This document shows, one piece after another, positions 7,781 to 15,373 of a stretch of DNA of 64,000 nt. The notes under the pieces were generated by a model. That model saw only the letters and a list, made by a program, of their open reading frames with translations. It did not search any database and had not been told where the DNA came from. The stretch is taken from positions 992,001 through 1,056,000 of the forward strand of contig NZ_CP010515.1 of assembly GCF_003431325.1 (NCBI RefSeq), in the 5' to 3' direction. Origin of the DNA: Acidilobus sp. 7A. Lineage in GTDB: Archaea; Thermoproteota; Thermoprotei_A; Sulfolobales; Acidilobaceae. The position numbers and the translations under genes were made by a program. How positions within the stretch are numbered: position 1 is the stretch's first letter; each line of letters opens with the position of its first letter.

Positions 7781-9244
7781 TCACTCCAGCTCCTCCGTCC
7801 TGAGCCTGCTCGTCACCCTGACCCCGGAGATCCTCACAACGCCATGGACCGCCAGCATAACTGCAAGGTTAACGGCGAGCCCGAGGAAGCCGGCGTAGAC
7901 GTCGTACATCCAGGGCAGCAGGGACGACGAGAAGCGCACCGTGAACAGGCCGTAGGTGGTCACGGCCGTGCCGGCAGCCCAGCCGACGGCCACGCTGTAC
8001 TTGTCAAGGCTGTACCAATACATGGAGATTATGATGGCTGGCAGCGTCTGCAACAGCCAGGCGTAGGCGAAGGTCAGCAGGTAGAATATCAGGCCACTGG
8101 CCGCCGGCGTCAGGGCGAAGGCGAGGGAGGCAGCTATAAGGATGAACACTGAGACCCTGCCCCAGAGGACCTGCTGCGGCTCGCTGGCCCCCCTGTTTAT
8201 GAACTGGAGGTAGATGTTCCTGGTGACCAGGTTGGCCGCGCCCAGGCTCTGCAGGGCCGCTGGGACCATGCTGCCTATTACTATCCCCGCGAACGCCAGG
8301 GCTGTGAATGTGCTGTTAAAGTAGGCGTAGAGGACCGACGGGAAGGCCAGGCTTGAGACCTTGCTGGGCACGAGGCCCTTGGCGAGGGCCACGAGGCCCA
8401 TTATTGCTAGGAAAACTAGCCAGACCTGATAGAGGGGCAGGAAGACGGAGTTCCTCCTTATGACATCCTCGCTCCTGGAGCTCAGCAGCCCGGTGAGCAG
8501 GTTGGGGAAGAGGAGCCACGATATGCCGCTGGCAAGGGCCAGGGTCATGTAGCCCACCATCAGGTTGCCCGATATGAGGTAGTGGGAGGGGCCAACCTCG
8601 GCGAAGATGGGGCCGAAGCCGCTGAACTTAACGCCCAGGTACACCACGACCGTGATTATGACTGCCCAGAGTATGGCGTCCTTGACCAGCGAGGCCAGGG
8701 CCGGCCCCCTGAGGCCGCTGACGGCCACGAAGGCCGCCACCAGCAGGTAGGCTATTATGAAGCTCGGCAGCACCGGGAACCCCATGGCTTCAAGAACGTA
8801 CCTTATGCCCACCACCTGGAGCGCTATGTAGGGGAGCATGGCAATTATGCCCGTCAGGGATATGAGCAGGGAGAGGACCTCGCTGTCGAACCTGTCCCTG
8901 ACGTAGTCCCCAGCAGTTATGTAGCCGCGGCGCCTGGAGATCCTGTAGAGCTTCGTGGCGACTATGTAGAGGAACGGGTAGGAGATGGAGCCGTAGGCCA
9001 CAGCGTAGAGTATGAAGCCGCCAGTGGAGAATGCGGCCCCAGGTATTGATATCAGCGAGTAGGCCGTGTATATGTCGGCCCCCATCAGGAACCAGACTAT
9101 GAAGGCGCCGAACCTCCTGCCGCCTATGCCCCACTCCGATATCCTGCTGAGGTCTGCTGCCCTCCATCTGCTGCCCAGGAACGCCACTACTACGGTGAGG
9201 CCCACGACGACAAAGAAGAGGGCGTAGTCGACGGGCCTGAACAT
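7781..9244 (-). CDS. Sodium:solute symporter (SSS family)
   Basis: 487 residues from the ATG at 9244, with about 13 hydrophobic segments and the SSS-type opening (a first span, then SRISEWGIGGRRFG, then the second span with LMGADIYTAYSL). A longer upstream frame exists but would run through the preceding gene; the ATG overlapping the stop of the DUF3311 gene by one base is the natural start. Coupling of such permeases to a DUF3311 partner is common. The substrate, often a carboxylate or amino acid, cannot be told. Confidence 0.85.
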   Translation of the reverse strand: MFRPVDYALFFVVVGLTVVVAFLGSRWRAADLSRISEWGIGGRRFGAFIVWFLMGADIYTAYSLISIPGAAFSTGGFILYAVAYGSISYPFLYIVATKLYRISRRRGYITAGDYVRDRFDSEVLSLLISLTGIIAMLPYIALQVVGIRYVLEAMGFPVLPSFIIAYLLVAAFVAVSGLRGPALASLVKDAILWAVIITVVVYLGVKFSGFGPIFAEVGPSHYLISGNLMVGYMTLALASGISWLLFPNLLTGLLSSRSEDVIRRNSVFLPLYQVWLVFLAIMGLVALAKGLVPSKVSSLAFPSVLYAYFNSTFTALAFAGIVIGSMVPAALQSLGAANLVTRNIYLQFINRGASEPQQVLWGRVSVFILIAASLAFALTPAASGLIFYLLTFAYAWLLQTLPAIIISMYWYSLDKYSVAVGWAAGTAVTTYGLFTVRFSSSLLPWMYDVYAGFLGLAVNLAVMLAVHGVVRISGVRVTSRLRTEELE

Positions 9245-9456
9245 CAGCTCCCACCCCTCCTGTCTATGAGCCTGTAGACCACGTACGTCAGGGCGGGCTG
9301 GATGAAGACCCAGGCCGTGAGGTACCACCAGGCGAAGGGCCAGCCGCCGAGCTCAGGCTGCGGCCTGTTGTAGAGCGGGGCTGCGAGGACTATGAAGGCC
9401 CAGGGAACCACTATCAGGAGGAGCACCTTCGCGAGGTCCCTTCCCCTGAGTCCCAT
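9244..9456 (-). CDS. DUF3311-type small membrane subunit
   Basis: 70 residues with two membrane spans (about 9-28 and 41-62) separated by YNRPQPELGGWPFAWWYLT, the tryptophan-rich loop typical of DUF3311. These proteins are usually encoded just before an SSS symporter and are thought to be its accessory subunit. Here the stop codon overlaps the symporter ATG, so translation is probably coupled. Confidence 0.75.
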   Translation of the reverse strand: MGLRGRDLAKVLLLIVVPWAFIVLAAPLYNRPQPELGGWPFAWWYLTAWVFIQPALTYVVYRLIDRRGGS

Positions 9457-9547
9457 GATTAAGCCCCTCTTCAGGGGACCCTACACAGTTGTTCTAACTA
9501 ATAAATTAAACTGATCTTAGAAAGTTGAGGGAACTTTTAAATATTTA

Positions 9548-10810
9548 TTGGGTGTGCGAGTCAGGCCGGCGGATGACGTGAGGGCTGAGGAGCTGGCCCA
9601 GCTGACCTCGGAGCTCGTGAGGGCAAAGGGCGTCAACCCGCCCGGCGACGTGACCGAGGTGGCGGGCGTGATAAGGGAGTGGCTCAGCGAGCGCGGCTTC
9701 AGCCCGGAGGTCAAGGAGTACGAGAGGGGGAAGCCGAACGTGATAGCCAGGGCGGGGAGCGGGAGGCCAACTCTGATACTCAACGGGCACACGGACGTCG
9801 TGCCCCCTGGCGACGAGTCCAGGTGGAGGTACCCGCCGTTCTCAGGCAAGGTGGTCGACGGCAGGGTGTTCGGCAGGGGGGCGGCGGACATGAAGGGTGG
9901 CCTGGCCGTGCTCATGGCTGTCTTCGCCGAGCTCGGGCCAGCGGTCGAGAGGGAGGGCTCGGGCTCCCTCGTGCTCGCGGCCACGGCTGACGAGGAGGTT
10001 GGAGGGGGAGCCGGCGTCAAGGCACTCGTAGAGGACGGCGCCCTGGCTGGGGACGCGGCCATAGTCGCTGAGCCCACGGGCTTCGACACTATATGCATAG
10101 GCGAGAAGGGCCTCTGCCAGGTCAGGCTCGTCGCCAGGGGGGTGCCGGCCCACGGGAGCCTGCCGCTGCTCGGCGACAACGCAATACTTAAGCTTATCAG
10201 GGCCGTGGGGAGGGCCCAGGAGGTCGTTGAGGAGCTCAACAGGGACCTGAGGCCGCCCGATGAGCTCAGGGACGCGCTGAGGGACTCCGCCAGGGCCTAC
10301 ATGGAGGGGGCCAGGGCGCCGGGGCTCGGCGAGGAGGACTTCACCAGGGCCATGGGCTCCATATCGTTCAACCCGGGCGTGATAAGGGGAGGGTCCAAGA
10401 TAAACGTGGTGCCAGACCTTGCAGAGCTGGAGCTTGACATGAGGCTGCCCCCAGGCTCCTCGCCAGGCCAAGTCATAGGGAGGCTGAGGGAGGCCCTCAG
10501 TGGGCTGGCAGAGGTTGAGGCAATAGACACCAGCGAGCCAAACTACACGCCGCCCGGCGAGGCAATAGTTAGGCTCGTGGGCGAGGGGGTGGAGGCCCTG
10601 GGCGCCAGGCCGAGGCACATAATAATGACTGGGGCCACGGACGGGAGGCACCTCAGGGCCAGGGGAGTACCCACGGTGATCTACGGGCCGGGGAGGCTGA
10701 CTGTGGCCCACTCCTACAACGAGTACGTTGAGGTTAGCGACCTGGCCAACACCTATGCCGTGATAAGGGGCGCCGCAGCCAGGTACCTCGGGCTCAGGCT
10801 GGCCCCCTAG
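9548..10810 (+). CDS. M20 peptidase (ArgE/DapE/CPG2 family)
   Basis: A metal-dependent amidohydrolase of up to 420 residues. Metal-binding and catalytic motifs are in order: LNGHTDVVPPGD, GRGAADMKGGLAV, ATADEEVGGGAG, AEPTG and a C-terminal GPGRLTVAHSYNEYV. The dimerisation lid lies in the middle (GVPAHGSLPLLGDNA). Family members deacylate N-acyl amino acids or cleave dipeptides; no neighbour fixes the substrate. The first possible start is the TTG at 9548, but a TATA box at about 9534-9544 would start transcription near 9565, so the GTG at 9578 (protein beginning MRAEELAQLTSELVR) may be the true start. Confidence 0.85.
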   Translation: MGVRVRPADDVRAEELAQLTSELVRAKGVNPPGDVTEVAGVIREWLSERGFSPEVKEYERGKPNVIARAGSGRPTLILNGHTDVVPPGDESRWRYPPFSGKVVDGRVFGRGAADMKGGLAVLMAVFAELGPAVEREGSGSLVLAATADEEVGGGAGVKALVEDGALAGDAAIVAEPTGFDTICIGEKGLCQVRLVARGVPAHGSLPLLGDNAILKLIRAVGRAQEVVEELNRDLRPPDELRDALRDSARAYMEGARAPGLGEEDFTRAMGSISFNPGVIRGGSKINVVPDLAELELDMRLPPGSSPGQVIGRLREALSGLAEVEAIDTSEPNYTPPGEAIVRLVGEGVEALGARPRHIIMTGATDGRHLRARGVPTVIYGPGRLTVAHSYNEYVEVSDLANTYAVIRGAAARYLGLRLAP

Positions 10811-11413
10811 GCGAGGAGGGACGAGAGCGGCACCGGCATCGCTACCCTCTTGGCTATGGTTATGTGCCTCGTCGACCTGGGCGGCAGCAGCTCCCCGCTT
10901 TCGGCGGCGCTGAGCACGAGCTCCCTTGTGGGCCTAGGCGGCACGACTATGAGGCCCCTGAGGGCCCCTGGGCTCGCCGAGACCCTCCTGAGCTCAAAGC
11001 CGTCGGCCTCGAACTCCCTCACGTCATAGTACGACTTAAGGCCCTCAAGCCTTACAACGACGCTGCCGTCTTGCCTTCCCCTCACGCTCACGGGGGCAAG
11101 CCTCTTTATTGCGGAGAGCGCCTCGTCGCTCAGCTCGTACTCCCTGGCCCACCCTGCCACCTCAACCTGGGAGTAGTCAACCGCTATAACGGGCGCAAGG
11201 GAGGCGCCCAGCCTTCTCAGGGCCTCCAGCCTGTGGGCGCCGTCTATCAGCGTCATGGTTGCGGCGTCAACTATGAGGGGCCTGTGGACCACCCTCCCCC
11301 TCGCAATGCCTTCCATTACCTCCTTGACGTGGCCCTCGAGGAAGAGCTCGTGGGGCCTTATCGAGGCTACCTCGACGAGGCCTATGTACGCCCTAAGCGG
11401 GGCAAAGGCTCAT
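10807..11413 (-). CDS. ParB/sulfiredoxin-fold N-domain protein, 5' end frameshifted
   Basis: The uninterrupted part starting with ATG at 11316 gives 169 residues. It opens inside a ParB-N motif (RPLIVDAATMTLIDGAHRLE) followed by an unassigned C-terminal half. The frame stays open upstream, and its translation there (YIGLVEVASIRPHELFLEG) is the missing first strand of the same domain, but it has no start codon before a stop. An ATG at 11413 lies one base out of frame; removing one C from the CCCC run near 11400 joins it to the protein. A sequence error or natural frameshift is likely. The domain binds nucleotides or DNA in relatives; the role here is unknown. Convergent with the M20 gene, overlapping it by 4 bases. 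Confidence 0.6.
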
Positions 11414-11556
11414 CCGCTCCACCGCCCCTGCCTCATGACAGCAGGGAAAAAAGCTTTGATAATGCATGGACGCCGATAGAAGCCCTTAAAAACCCTGCCG
11501 GCCAGCTGACCTTGGCCCCTTCCCGCATAGCGGGAGGGGTCGCGTAGCAGAAGGGA

Positions 11557-12075
11557 GTGTGCAAGGTGTCTGGAGGTAACGAGTCCCCTCGCAAGGTTTC
11601 TAACCTTCGCGAGGGAGAGGACAACGTGGACATAAAGGTCCGTGTTATAAGTGCTGAGCCGCCCAAGACAATACACACGCAGCGCGGCGACAGGACAATA
11701 AGCGAGGCCATAGTAGGCGACGAGACAGGCAGGGTGAAGCTGACGGCGTGGGGCCAGCAGGCCGGCAAGCTGCAGGAGGGAGACGCCGTTGAGCTCAAGG
11801 GCGCCTGGACCACAAGCTTCAGGGGCCAGGTGCAGCTCAACATAGGCGGCAGAGGGACGATACAGAAGATAGACGACGGCGAGGTGCCTAAGGCGGAGGA
11901 GATACCGGAGAGCACGCCCAAGGCCTCCTCCGACTACAGGCCCCCTAGGAGGGGAGGTGGGAGGAGGTTCGGCCGCCGCAGCTTCGGCGGGGGCGGGAGG
12001 TCCTACGGAGGCGGTGGCGGCGGGGAGGAGGGCGAAGAGGAGAGCGAGGGCGGAGGGGAAGAGGAGGAGTTCTAA
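11557..12075 (+). CDS. ssb: Single-stranded DNA-binding protein, crenarchaeal SSB type
   Basis: 172 residues. One OB fold spans about 15-110 (VDIKVRVISAEPPKTI, then GDETGRVKLTAWG, then GDAVELKGAWTTSFRGQVQL). It is followed by an Arg/Gly-rich linker and an acidic tail (EEGEEESEGGGEEEEF). This single-OB plus acidic-tail design is that of Sulfolobus SSB, which coats single-stranded DNA and uses the tail to recruit partners. The GTG at 11557 is taken as start, with GTG 11566 as an alternative. A TATA-like CCCTTAAAAACC is at about 11485-11496. A T-rich terminator follows the stop. Confidence 0.85.
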   Translation: MCKVSGGNESPRKVSNLREGEDNVDIKVRVISAEPPKTIHTQRGDRTISEAIVGDETGRVKLTAWGQQAGKLQEGDAVELKGAWTTSFRGQVQLNIGGRGTIQKIDDGEVPKAEEIPESTPKASSDYRPPRRGGGRRFGRRSFGGGGRSYGGGGGGEEGEEESEGGGEEEEF

Positions 12076-12096
12076 GCTCAAACTTAACGTAACTTA

Positions 12097-12120
12097 GCTT
12101 TTTTACTTCCTACCCTTTTC
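12097..12120 (+). terminator. T-rich terminator after ssb
   Basis: GCTTTTTTACTTCCTACCCTTTTC begins about 20 bases after the ssb stop. Oligo-T tracts in this position are the usual archaeal termination signal. Transcription of the next gene starts just downstream. Confidence 0.5.
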
Positions 12121-12127
12121 CACACTC

Positions 12128-13036
12128 GTGGGAAAAGCCTTGACGTTAAGTGGCCTTGTTGGAAACACGTTCCTTGAGAAGGGGAGCCCTGCGACAGTCC
12201 TCTACGCGGCGGAGCCCGGAGTTGTCTATGTCGTGGACCCAGGCCAGGGCGAGGACAGGCCCAGGGCGCTGAGGAGGGACCTGGAGAGGCTCTCCGCGAG
12301 GAAAGTGATGGTCCTTGTCACCCACTACCACAGCGACCACCTGCAGGCCCTGGGGGACCTAACAGTTGACGAGGTGGCAATGAGCAAGGCCGACGCCCCA
12401 GTTGCTAGGAACCCTGAGCTCAGGGTCGTGATGACCTTCGGCTACCCCGTTAACCCCGAGGACAGCCTCCTGGCGTTCCACGGCCCTCCCATAAGGGTTG
12501 ACGTGGAGGTTGAGGGGGACAGCTACGGTCCCCTTAAGCTGGTCAGGCTGCCGGGCCACACGGACGGCCAGCTGGGGGTCATAACGCCCGACGGCGTCCT
12601 CTACGCGGCGGACTCTATTTTCGGGGACAGGGTGCTTGAGAAGTACGGCGTGCCCTACCACAGGATGCCGTGCGCCGCAGAGGCAAGCCTTAAGACTATA
12701 GAGGGCCTTGAGGGCAGGGCTGAGATCATCGTTCCATCGCACGGCCCCGTGCTCAAGGCCTCGGAGGCCGGGCCCATGATAGAGGCCAACATTAGGAGGA
12801 TCGAGGAGGCGGGCGAGGTGGTCGCCGAGGCGGCCTCAAGGGGCTCCTCCCTCAGCGACATAGTCTCAGCCCTTCTCAACAGGTTCAAGTACTCCCAGCT
12901 GGCGCCTGACGTTGTTATGTTGCTTGAGGCCACAGTAAAGGGCTACATAAGGTGCATGAGGGACGAGGGGTCCCTTGACGTTGAGGTTGGCCCCTCAGGC
13001 CTCGTCTTCAGGTCTAGGCGGGCAGCCTCACCCTGA
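12128..13036 (+). CDS. Metallo-beta-lactamase-fold hydrolase
   Basis: 302 residues starting at GTG. The dinuclear metal site is visible: THYHSDHL (the HxHxDH motif), the later histidine in LPGHTDGQ, the bridging aspartate in YAADSIFGD and the final histidine in VPSHGPVL. This order matches glyoxalase II/MBL hydrolases acting on thioesters, lactones or phosphodiesters. The C-terminal about 90 residues are helical (ANIRRIEEAGEVVAEAASR and on) as in family members with a helical cap. No neighbour indicates the substrate. The 3' end overlaps the convergent gene by 23 bases. Confidence 0.8.
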   Translation: MGKALTLSGLVGNTFLEKGSPATVLYAAEPGVVYVVDPGQGEDRPRALRRDLERLSARKVMVLVTHYHSDHLQALGDLTVDEVAMSKADAPVARNPELRVVMTFGYPVNPEDSLLAFHGPPIRVDVEVEGDSYGPLKLVRLPGHTDGQLGVITPDGVLYAADSIFGDRVLEKYGVPYHRMPCAAEASLKTIEGLEGRAEIIVPSHGPVLKASEAGPMIEANIRRIEEAGEVVAEAASRGSSLSDIVSALLNRFKYSQLAPDVVMLLEATVKGYIRCMRDEGSLDVEVGPSGLVFRSRRAASP

Positions 13037-13292
13037 AGGCCGCCACCCTGACGCTCCCGGCGGGCCCCTCAGGCTCCTTCAAGCCCTCTACCTCGGCCTG
13101 AAGGCCCTTGGACTCCATTATGTACTTCAGGTCCTCTATCCAGTCGTAGAGGCCGCACGTCTCGCAGTAGGTGCCATCAAACTTTATGTAATAGACGTCG
13201 CCCCTCCTAGTCACAATCCTTGCGACCGCCTCAGGTGCCCTGTACCTGTTGTACTCCCTTATGGACTCCCTTACCGCCTCCTTCGCCTCCAT
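13014..13292 (-). CDS. Conserved hypothetical protein with a CxxC motif
   Basis: 92 residues. The N-terminus is helical (EAVRESIREYNRYRAP). It is followed by a beta hairpin, a central GTYCETCGLYDWIEDL in which the two cysteines could bind a metal or form a disulfide, and a second alpha/beta half. No known family is recognised with confidence. It follows the hexulose phosphate synthase gene by 1 base, so the two are likely translated from one message. Confidence 0.65.
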   Translation of the reverse strand: MEAKEAVRESIREYNRYRAPEAVARIVTRRGDVYYIKFDGTYCETCGLYDWIEDLKYIMESKGLQAEVEGLKEPEGPAGSVRVAAFRVRLPA

Positions 13293-13293
13293 C

Positions 13294-13977
13294 TTAACAC
13301 CTCGGCCTGAGGCCCTCCAGGGCCCTCCTGGCCGCGGAGGCCGGGTCAGCCGCCTTAGTTATAGCTGAGCCTATAATTATAATGTCAGCCCCGGCCTCCG
13401 CGACGCCGGCCACGTCCTCAGGCTTTATGCCCCCAGCCACGGCAACTGGTCCCCTGAAGAGCTCCTTGGCCCTCCTGACCACGTCCTTCGCCTGGGCGGC
13501 CGTTATGCCCAGGGCCCTCTGGACGTCTATGCCTATGTGTATCAGCGCCACGTGGGCCCCGGCCCTCCTGGCCTTCTCAACCCAGGGGCCGAGGTCCGTG
13601 AAGCCCATGAGGTCTGCGTACACGTCCCTCCCAGCGGCCTCGGCCTCCCTGACGGCCTCCCTTATCGTCTCCTCGCTGCTCGCGGCGAGGACGCTCATGG
13701 CGTCGGCCCCGTGCTCGAACGCCAGCCTCGCCTCAAGTCCCCCCACGTCCATGGTCTTGGTGTCAGCCATCACGAGGTGGCGGCCGGGTATTGACCTGAG
13801 CACGTCTACGGCCTTCATGCCCTCAGCCTTTATCAGCGGCGTGCCGGCCTCAAGTATAACGGCGGGCCCAAGGGCCGTGAGCGAGCCCACCCTCACGGCG
13901 TCCCTCAGGTCTGTGAAGTCAAGGGCCACCTGGAGCAGGCGGCCGCACTCGCCGATCCTCTCAACGAGGCTTCCCAT
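13294..13977 (-). CDS. hxlA: 3-hexulose-6-phosphate synthase-like (OMPDC superfamily)
   Basis: 227 residues, the usual length of a single-domain HPS. Diagnostic segments: LQVALDF at the start, ILEAGTPLIKAEGM, VMADTKTMDVGG (the D-x-K-x-x-D active-site triad), HIGIDVQ and VAVAGGIKPEDV with GADIIIIGSAITKA. In archaea lacking the oxidative pentose pathway, HPS with its isomerase (PHI) makes ribulose 5-phosphate from fructose 6-phosphate with release of formaldehyde. The PHI gene is not in this window. It is distinguished from orotidylate decarboxylase by the EAGTPLIKAEG loop. Confidence 0.85.
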   Translation of the reverse strand: MGSLVERIGECGRLLQVALDFTDLRDAVRVGSLTALGPAVILEAGTPLIKAEGMKAVDVLRSIPGRHLVMADTKTMDVGGLEARLAFEHGADAMSVLAASSEETIREAVREAEAAGRDVYADLMGFTDLGPWVEKARRAGAHVALIHIGIDVQRALGITAAQAKDVVRRAKELFRGPVAVAGGIKPEDVAGVAEAGADIIIIGSAITKAADPASAARRALEGLRPRC

Positions 13978-14119
13978 AGAGCTAGCCCAAGCTGCTAAGG
14001 CTGCCTAGTAATAATAGTGTTACGGCTGACGCCCGCCCTTATAGTGGATGAGGCCCCGCCCCTTGCACGTAGAATTTAAGGTATTACCGCGCCTTAACAG
14101 GGAGGAGGCCGGGGCCCGG

Positions 14120-15373
14120 TTGCTGATAGCCCACATGTCAGACGTCCACCTGGGCGCCAGGAAGTACGGCGAGAGGGCAATATATGACGACGTCTTCAGG
14201 GCCTTCGAGGAGTCCCTGGAGGCCGTGGCGAGGGAGCACGCGGAGGCCCTAGTGCTCGCCGGCGACGTCTTCGACTCGCCTCACCCGGACAACAACACGC
14301 TTGTCACAGCGGTCAGGATGCTCAAGTCGTTCACCTCGAGGGGAATTAAGGTGGTCGCGGCGCACGGCGAGCACGACACGCCGGGCAGGAGGGAGGCGAG
14401 CGCCCTCTCAATAATGTCCGAGGCCATAGAGGGCTTCACTGCACCGAGCCTGCTGGGGGCAAACGTCAGCCAGCCCCAGCAGGTGGTCGACATCATGACG
14501 GTTAGGCTGGGGGGCGCCGCCTTCCTGGTCTACCCCTTCTTCAAGGTCAGCGTTGAGGAGAGGAGGAAGCACTACAGCGACCTGAGGCCCTTCTACGACG
14601 CGGCAGCAAGGAGGCTCAGGGGCGACGGGATTAAGGCCGTCTTCGTGGCCCACATACCGGTTGACCCCGTATTCAGGTTCCCCTCCGAGACCGTTACCTC
14701 CGTCAACTCGTTCCCAAGGGTGAACTACGTTGCCCTGGGGCACATACACTCGAGGACCATAGGCAAGGTTGAGCTTGTAGACGGCGCCCTCTGGTACGCC
14801 TACCCGGGCTCCATCTACCCGCTGGACCTCGAGGAGGCGAGGCTGAGCCACAGGAGGGGGCCCCTCCTCATTGACCTATCGGGAGACGAGGCGTCCGTGC
14901 AGGAGGTGCCCGTGCAGGTCAGGGAGCACTTCGTCGTGCCTGTCACCGTGAAGGAGCCCAACTCGGCCTACTACGACATGAAGGCGGCCCTCAGCAAGGT
15001 GAGTGGCCAGGGGGGAGGGCCTGAGCCCCTGGTTCACCTTGAGGTCACAGCTATGCCGGGCGTGCCCACGAGGCTCATCGCGGCTGAGGCCAGCAGGCTC
15101 AGCAGGGAGCTTAACATGATAATAATACCCCACGTCAGGAGGGCCGAGGAGGAAGAGGGGGATGCCAGGGAGCTCAGGCGCGAGGAGGGGAGAATTGACG
15201 TAGTGAAGCTGATGCAGGAGATAGTTGAGAACGACGAGTTCACGGCCAGGGCAGTCCTTGAGCTTGCGGCCGCGGCCGCTGAGGGCGACGAGGAGTCCGT
15301 GGACTCGACCCTTGAGAAGCTGGCCTCGTGGCAGAGGTCCCTTGACATACTTAGGAGGCTGAGCTCGCAGTGA
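14120..15373 (+). CDS. mre11: Mre11 nuclease/phosphoesterase
   Basis: Calcineurin-type phosphoesterase motifs in order: SDVHLG, GDVFDSPHPDNN, HGEHDTPG, AHIPVD and GHIHSRT, the metal-binding set of Mre11, which trims broken DNA ends with Rad50. The C-terminal part (REEGRIDVVKLMQEIVEND) is the Rad50-binding and capping region. An ATG at 14048 opens the frame, but a TATA-like AATTTAAGG sits at about 14076-14084, so the TTG at 14120, which begins the conserved LLIAHMSDVHLG, is preferred (417 residues). First gene of the mre11-rad50-nurA-herA operon; overlaps rad50 by 4 bases. Confidence 0.9.
   Translation: MLIAHMSDVHLGARKYGERAIYDDVFRAFEESLEAVAREHAEALVLAGDVFDSPHPDNNTLVTAVRMLKSFTSRGIKVVAAHGEHDTPGRREASALSIMSEAIEGFTAPSLLGANVSQPQQVVDIMTVRLGGAAFLVYPFFKVSVEERRKHYSDLRPFYDAAARRLRGDGIKAVFVAHIPVDPVFRFPSETVTSVNSFPRVNYVALGHIHSRTIGKVELVDGALWYAYPGSIYPLDLEEARLSHRRGPLLIDLSGDEASVQEVPVQVREHFVVPVTVKEPNSAYYDMKAALSKVSGQGGGPEPLVHLEVTAMPGVPTRLIAAEASRLSRELNMIIIPHVRRAEEEEGDARELRREEGRIDVVKLMQEIVENDEFTARAVLELAAAAAEGDEESVDSTLEKLASWQRSLDILRRLSSQ

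Noticed and set aside
9244-9328. An 84-base 5' extension of the symporter frame
   Set aside because: It runs inside the DUF3311 gene in another frame; the ATG at 9244 overlapping that gene's stop is the expected coupled start.
9842-10711. Long antisense frame (289 codons) over the M20 peptidase gene
   Set aside because: Mirror of a GC-rich gene; composition His/Pro/Arg-rich without any domain, while the plus strand has all M20 motifs.
13294-13977. Orotidine 5'-phosphate decarboxylase as the product
   Set aside because: The EAGTPLIKAEG and ADTKTMD segments are those of hexulose-6-phosphate synthase, and no pyrimidine genes are near.
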